Origin: JBOHRN01 sp050732775
GTDB lineage: Bacteria > Gemmatimonadota > Gemmatimonadetes > Longimicrobiales > Longimicrobiaceae
Reading direction: 5' to 3'
DNA: 13,300 nucleotides
NCBI GenBank assembly: GCA_050732775.1
Contig: JBOHRN010000006.1
Location: 1 to 13,300 of the forward strand
Translations under genes and position numbers: made by a program
The notes under the pieces: model-generated
What the model was told of the DNA's origin: nothing
Databases searched by the model: none
The model's input: the letters and a program-made list of their open reading frames with translations, nothing else
In this document: in pieces, positions 11,903-13,300 of the stretch
Numbering within the stretch: the stretch's first letter is position 1
Layout: every line of letters begins with the position of its first letter

Positions 11903-12543
11903 CCTCCCACTAAGAAAAGCCATACCCAGCGCCCCCCTTCACGCCGGAATCCGGCGCGGAGCCCCGTATAGCCCAGCCCTTCCACGAACTCGGGAGGCGC
12001 GGCCCACAGCTCCGAGCCGTCTACCCGGGCCACGCCCCGGTCGAGCAGGAAGGGGAGCCGGTCCAAGCGGCGGTAGCGCTCCCTCTCCCACGCCGCCAAG
12101 GCCGTCTCCACCCCCTCGCCCCCCGACAGCGAATAAACGAACTCCTTTGACATAACCCGGCCGAGACCGTCAATATCCCGCCGGGAAGCGGCCTCGCGTA
12201 CCGCCAGGACGAAGCCGGCCAGAGACCCGCCGGCGGCAACGGCCGGTGAGGCCGGCCGGTGAATCACCCCACTCCGGGCCACCTCACCGGCGAGCGTCTC
12301 GGTACACACCTCGCAGCGTACCCGCAGCGAGCCCGCCGACTGGCCCGGGGCCACCACCTCTAGCCGGGTAAAGGGGTGGGGGAGGAGGACCGGGCGAGTC
12401 CCGCTCTGGACCACCAAGTCGGCGGCGGCGGTCCAGACAGCGGCCGGGAGGGGGGGCGGTGGTGGGGCGGGAGCCGGGGGTGGGGGCGGGGGCGTACATC
12501 CGGCGGCCATGACCGCGGCGAGAAGTGAGACGACTGTTCGCAC
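11899..12543 (-). CDS. Proline-rich lipoprotein of unknown function
   Basis: This encodes 214 residues. A short hydrophobic segment leads to a lipobox (MAAGC, Cys16), so it should be a lipid-anchored envelope protein. A run of Pro/Ala (17-34) forms a stiff linker. The first half of the mature part contains two Cys (RCEVC). The second half, with AAWERERYRRLDRLPFLLD, then a FRREGGRWVWLFLVGG ending, has the look of the last part of an NTF2-like fold, but I cannot assign a family firmly. The start is a GTG at 12543 with no clear Shine-Dalgarno; an in-frame TGA lies 21 bases upstream and the only later Met (12510) would spoil the signal, so the GTG is most likely. The gene diverges from mqnB with only 15 bases between the start codons. 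Confidence 0.65.
   Translation of the reverse strand: MRTVVSLLAAVMAAGCTPPPPPPAPAPPPPPLPAAVWTAAADLVVQSGTRPVLLPHPFTRLEVVAPGQSAGSLRVRCEVCTETLAGEVARSGVIHRPASPAVAAGGSLAGFVLAVREAASRRDIDGLGRVMSKEFVYSLSGGEGVETALAAWERERYRRLDRLPFLLDRGVARVDGSELWAAPPEFVEGLGYTGLRAGFRREGGRWVWLFLVGG
12445..12492 (+). repeat. G-tract cluster with quadruplex potential
   Basis: The plus strand here has seven or more runs of three to seven G separated by one to four bases, enough for an intramolecular G-quadruplex. It is the complement of the Pro-rich linker codons of the lipoprotein gene, so it may be only a by-product of CCN codons. Confidence 0.5.
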
Positions 12544-12558
12544 GGGAAGCAGGTGTAG

Positions 12559-13300
12559 ATGTCAAAAAGAGTTGACCACCCCCAGTTTGGCGAAGGGGCA
12601 GCGGGCCGGCAACGGGCGCGGCTGATCATCGCTTGCGCCACCAGAGCCGAAGCCGCTCCCCTGCGCCCGCGCTTGGCCCGCACCCGGGAGTTAGAACTCG
12701 GACGCAGGCGGGCGTGGCGAGGCGAAGTCGCTGGCGTGCCCGTCCTTTTGCTCCCCACCGGCGTGGGCAAGACCAATACCGCCCAGGCCCTGACCGTGGC
12801 GCTGGAGAGGGGCGGGGTCTTGGGCGTCCTCTGCTTCGGCGTGGCCGGCGCGTACACCGCTGCGGGGGTCGAGCCGGGCGGTGTAGTACTGGCCACCTCG
12901 GAGGCGTACGGAGACGAGGGGGTGGAGGCCCCGGGCGGCTGGCTCTCCACCGAGGAGATCGGCTTCCCGCTCTTGGAACGGCCACTCCGCCACAACGCCT
13001 TTCCCCTGTCTCCCGGCTGGGTGGAGCGAGCCGGAGAGGCCCTCCGGCGGGCGGGGATCAGCTTTACCAGCGGCAGCTTCGTGACCGTGTCGGCGTGCTC
13101 CGGCACCGAGAAGAGGGGGGTCGAGCTGGCCCGCCGCTTCGGCGCGCTGGCCGAGAGCATGGAGGGTGCCGCGGCCGCCCACCTGGCAACGCTTTACGGC
13201 ATCCCATTCCTGGAAGTGCGAGCCATCAGCAACCTGGTGGAGGACCGGGACCGCGGGCGCTGGCAGCTGGAGGAGGCGTGCGCGGCGGCCGCCGCCGCCG
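12559..13300 (+). CDS. mqnB: Futalosine hydrolase (incomplete at window end)
   Basis: The open frame runs from an ATG at 12559 to the end of the window (247 codons, no stop), so the last few residues are missing. It belongs to the nucleoside phosphorylase/MTAN superfamily and matches futalosine hydrolase, which cleaves futalosine (or aminodeoxyfutalosine-type nucleosides) in the futalosine route to menaquinone. Seen motifs: IIACATRAEAAPL (23-35) at the first strand, LLPTGVGKTNTAQAL (64-78), LCFGVAGAY (91-99), ESMEGAAAAHLA (199-210) with the substrate-binding Met-Glu pair, and RAISNLVEDRDRGRW (221-235), which separates MqnB from MTAN (RAISD). The first 20 residues are an extra basic tail; AGGTG upstream supports the ATG. 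The other menaquinone genes are not in the window. It implies menaquinone-based respiration. Confidence 0.9.
   Translation, partial: MSKRVDHPQFGEGAAGRQRARLIIACATRAEAAPLRPRLARTRELELGRRRAWRGEVAGVPVLLLPTGVGKTNTAQALTVALERGGVLGVLCFGVAGAYTAAGVEPGGVVLATSEAYGDEGVEAPGGWLSTEEIGFPLLERPLRHNAFPLSPGWVERAGEALRRAGISFTSGSFVTVSACSGTEKRGVELARRFGALAESMEGAAAAHLATLYGIPFLEVRAISNLVEDRDRGRWQLEEACAAAAAA

Noticed and set aside
12560..12565. TTGACA on the minus strand as -35 of the lipoprotein promoter
   Set aside because: No -10 at 16-18 bases, and the GTG start codon would lie before any transcription start.
1..13300. CRISPR array, tRNA or rRNA genes
   Set aside because: No regularly spaced repeats and no cloverleaf or ribosomal RNA signature seen on either strand.

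Overview
The window is high-GC DNA from a diderm bacterium. It encodes two outer-membrane beta-barrel candidates with signal peptides, lipoproteins, twin-arginine exported redox proteins and a futalosine-pathway (menaquinone) enzyme. The overall flavour would fit Gemmatimonadota or a similar high-GC Gram-negative lineage, but no marker gene here fixes the taxon. Almost everything between 562 and 11607 lies on the minus strand. The two ends hold plus-strand genes cut by the window edge.

Layout: (1) 1-258, the C-terminal tail of an NTF2-like (SnoaL/DUF4440-type) protein. (2) 562-1514, a complete fluoride-response unit on the minus strand: sigma70-type promoter, crcB fluoride riboswitch with an overlapping intrinsic terminator, Fluc/CrcB channel and a DUF190 PII-like protein. 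(3) 1587-6923, five tightly packed minus-strand genes: TAT-exported two-domain multicopper oxidase, ZIP-type metal permease with an extra N-terminal extracytoplasmic domain, di-heme DUF1111 lipoprotein, TAT/lipobox Rieske protein and porin-like barrel. The promoter of this set has a perfect -35 box, and a DtxR/IdeR-like box lies over the -10. (4) 7003-7358, a debris region with a truncated, frameshifted YnfA (UPF0060) gene. (5) 7359-11754, a copper-resistance operon: Met/His-rich outer-membrane protein, cytochrome c remnant, a 106-codon cupredoxin-like/CopA fusion that looks like a deletion product, CsoR with an intact Cys-His-Cys copper triad, and a CPH-type (P1B-3) CopB ATPase. It is read from a promoter with C/G-tract elements typical of CsoR-family operators. 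(6) 11762-11902, a remnant of an IS3-type transposase OrfA. (7) 11899-12543, a proline-rich lipoprotein, divergent from (8) 12559-13300, futalosine hydrolase MqnB (incomplete at the window end).

How it may work together: most of the window handles toxic or redox-active ions at the envelope (fluoride export, copper sensing and export, and a probable metal-ion oxidation/uptake cassette). The most interesting unit is the multicopper oxidase - ZIP - di-heme DUF1111 - Rieske - porin cassette. Its parts suggest an outer-membrane entry route, periplasmic electron carriers, an oxidase and an inner-membrane metal permease under possible metal-dependent repression. That joint role is an inference from gene content and order. 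The four gene remnants (YnfA, cytochrome c, CopA/cupredoxin fusion, IS3 OrfA) around and inside the copper operon show that this was a mobile metal-resistance island which has since been trimmed by deletions.
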